Below the pieces are notes generated by a model. The model had not been told where the DNA came from. It made no database searches and saw nothing but the letters and a program-made list of their open reading frames with translations. Positions 62,518 through 64,000 of a stretch of 64,000 bases of DNA are shown here, piece by piece. Positions within the stretch are counted from its first letter, which is position 1. The number at the start of each line of letters is the position of its first letter. Location: the NCBI RefSeq assembly GCF_005298075.1, contig NZ_SZZH01000004.1, positions 235,885 to 299,884 of the forward strand, read 5' to 3'. A program made the position numbers and the translations under genes. The DNA is from Nakamurella flava (GTDB lineage Bacteria > Actinomycetota > Actinomycetes > Mycobacteriales > Nakamurellaceae).

Positions 62518-63918
62518 ATGGACGCCCGCGAGATCCGCAAGGTCTACCTCGACTTCCAGGCCGAGCACGGCCACGCCGTCATCCCGCGGGCCAAACTGGT
62601 CCCACAGGACGACCCGACGACCCTGTTCACCGGGAGCGGTATGCAGCCGCTGCTGCCGTACCTGCTCGGCAAGCCGCACCCGCAGGGTCGCCGGCTGGCC
62701 GACAGCCAGACCTGCCTGCGCGTGCAGGACATCGAGGAGGTCGGCGACAACCGCCACACCACCTTCTTCGAGATGCTCGGCAACTGGAGCCTCGGCGACT
62801 ATTTCAAGGCCGAGCAGCTGCCGTGGGTGTGGACGTTCCTGACCGACAAGGTCGGCCTGGACCCGGAGCGCATCTTCGTCACCTGCTACTCGGGCGATGA
62901 GGAGAACGGCATCGCCAAGGACACCGAGAGCGCCGAGATCTGGACCCGGCTGTTCACCGAGGCCGGCATCTCCGCCGATCAGGCCGACGTCGGCACCGAG
63001 GAGCACGCCGCCGCGGTCGGCACCGGCGGGGCGCGCATCGCGTTCTACAGCAAGAAGAATTGGTGGTGCCGCGGCGGTTCCGCGGCGGCGATGCCGCCGG
63101 GCGAGCCGGGTGGGCCGGACTCCGAGATCTTCTACCTGTTCCCGTCGATCGAGCATGACCCGGCGTACGGCGAGCACTGCCACCAGAACTGTGACTGCGG
63201 GCGGTACATCGAGCTGGGCAACTCGGTCTTCATGGAGTTCGCCAAGAACGACGCCGGCGGGTTCGACGAGCTGCCGGCCCAGAACGTCGACTACGGCGGC
63301 GGTCTCGAGCGCATCGCCGCGGCGTCCATCGACAGCCCGGACGTCTACCGCATCAGCCTGATGTGGCCGATCATCGAGCGGCTGCAGGAACTGTCCGGGA
63401 AGTCCTACGACACCCACACCGTCGCACTGCGGGTGGTCGCCGACCACCTGCGTGGGGCCACGTTCCTGGCCGTCGACGGGATCGTGCCGTCCAACAAGAC
63501 GCAGGGTTACGTGATGCGCCGGCTGGTCCGGCGGGCCATCCGCTTCGCCTTCGAGCTGGGCCTGGAGGAGGACTTCTTCCCCCAGATCCTCCCGGTGATC
63601 GGCGAGCTGTACGCCTCCGACTATCCCGAGGTGGCCGAGTCTCTCGACCGGGTGACCGCGGTGCTGGTCAAGGAGGAGAAGGCTTTTCGCCGCACCCTGC
63701 GCAAGGGGCTCAAGCAGCTGCGCGGCTACCGGCGGACCGGCGTGGGCGGCGAGGAGCTGTTCGTCCTCTACGACACCTTCGGGTTCCCGGTCGAGCTGTC
63801 CACCGAGGAGGCCAAGAACCAGGGCATCGAACTGCAGGACGGCTGGCGGCAGGCCTTCGAGGCCAAGCTGAACGAGCAGCGCGCTCGCTCGCAGCAGGCC
63901 TCGACCATGAAGCCCTGA
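62518..63918 (+). CDS. Alanyl-tRNA synthetase-like protein, catalytic core only
   Basis: The product has 466 residues, about half of a normal AlaRS (roughly 880). It has the class II aminoacylation core: PTTLFTGSGMQPLLPYLLG, HTTFFEMLGNWSLGDYFK, YGGGLERIAAASI, and AVDGIVPSNKTQGYVMRRLVRRAI (motif 3), plus YDTFGFPVELS. It stops with EQRARSQQASTMKP, just where the editing domain normally begins, so editing and C-Ala domains are absent. The segment NWWCRGGSAAAMPPGEPGGPDSEIFYLF replaces the usual bacterial GPCGPCSEI form. It could charge tRNA without proofreading or ligate alanine to another acceptor. Confidence 0.88.
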   Translation: MDAREIRKVYLDFQAEHGHAVIPRAKLVPQDDPTTLFTGSGMQPLLPYLLGKPHPQGRRLADSQTCLRVQDIEEVGDNRHTTFFEMLGNWSLGDYFKAEQLPWVWTFLTDKVGLDPERIFVTCYSGDEENGIAKDTESAEIWTRLFTEAGISADQADVGTEEHAAAVGTGGARIAFYSKKNWWCRGGSAAAMPPGEPGGPDSEIFYLFPSIEHDPAYGEHCHQNCDCGRYIELGNSVFMEFAKNDAGGFDELPAQNVDYGGGLERIAAASIDSPDVYRISLMWPIIERLQELSGKSYDTHTVALRVVADHLRGATFLAVDGIVPSNKTQGYVMRRLVRRAIRFAFELGLEEDFFPQILPVIGELYASDYPEVAESLDRVTAVLVKEEKAFRRTLRKGLKQLRGYRRTGVGGEELFVLYDTFGFPVELSTEEAKNQGIELQDGWRQAFEAKLNEQRARSQQASTMKP

Positions 63919-64000
63919 CCGACGCCACCCCTCCCCGGGGGGGGGGTGATATGGGGGCGCCCCGCCCCCCCGCGGGGGAGGCGTGGACGACCCCCCGCGG
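63919..64000. other. Homopolymer-rich GC segment at the window edge
   Basis: The last 80 bases contain runs of up to ten G and seven C, and short arms such as CCCCGCGGG that can pair. No coding frame looks real. It may be a very strong hairpin after the AlaRS-like gene or a poorly resolved assembly end. Confidence 0.5.

Overview
The window is chromosomal DNA from a high-GC actinomycete. Nearly every reading frame has G/C in third positions, GTG and TTG starts with 4-base stop/start overlaps are common, and the gene families are actinobacterial (resuscitation-promoting factor, actinobacterial TerD stress clusters, CPBP proteases, the small GPGG membrane protein). A Nakamurella/Frankineae-type organism would fit, but the sequence alone does not prove the genus. 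There are no rRNA genes, no tRNA that I can recognise, no CRISPR array, no transposase and no phage gene.

Layout. (1) 1-4833: tellurium/stress-response block with five TerD-type genes (one cut by the window edge, one carrying an array of TSLDL repeats), interrupted by a DUF421 membrane protein and a small anchored protein. (2) 4916-8573: ethanolamine catabolism (permease, EutB, EutC), divergent from a small HTH gene that leads an operon with an ABC exporter and an aldo/keto reductase (8733-11808). (3) 11862-28152: an alpha-galactoside utilisation region: GH36 alpha-galactosidase, two permeases and a binding protein, a ROK repressor, galT-galE-galK, and a second GH36-GH31 pair. Two promoter regions share a TTAGTAACC motif. 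(4) 28321-34716: a tightly coupled RiPP operon of lasso-peptide type (ABC ATPase, permease, PqqD-like leader-binding protein, HPr-kinase-like protein, nucleotidyltransferase fused to a B2 leader peptidase, asparagine-synthetase-like cyclase). A convergent lipoprotein gene follows, then a 58-residue precursor peptide with a textbook lasso leader motif. This is the most interesting system in the window. (5) 34822-41743: second Ter block: a DUF475 TerC-like protein and TerD, divergent from a four-gene enzyme module (TIM-barrel C-C lyase, phosphoribosyltransferase with TRSP domain, StiP, HAD phosphatase). (6) 41883-51531: housekeeping and regulatory genes (NAD(P)-binding protein, CPBP protease, LuxR-type two-component system, membrane protein, Rpf, class II aldolase, LacI regulator). 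(7) 51601-58200: alpha-glucoside ABC transporter, ECF sigma factor with a small membrane partner, GH13 alpha-glucosidase. (8) 58276-63918: DedA protein, several small proteins, TrmH-type methyltransferase, pyrE, a short-chain dehydrogenase and a catalytic-core-only alanyl-tRNA synthetase-like protein. The last 80 bases are extreme G/C homopolymer-rich sequence.

How the parts work together. Regions 3 and 7 are two complete import-and-hydrolyse pathways, for alpha-galactosides and alpha-glucosides. Each has its own repressor (ROK, LacI) and recognisable candidate operators. Galactose released by the GH36 enzymes would enter the Leloir pathway through galK, galT and galE. Region 4 would make, mature, possibly phosphorylate and export a small peptide. 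Regions 1 and 5 belong to one calcium-binding TerD/TerC-type stress system.
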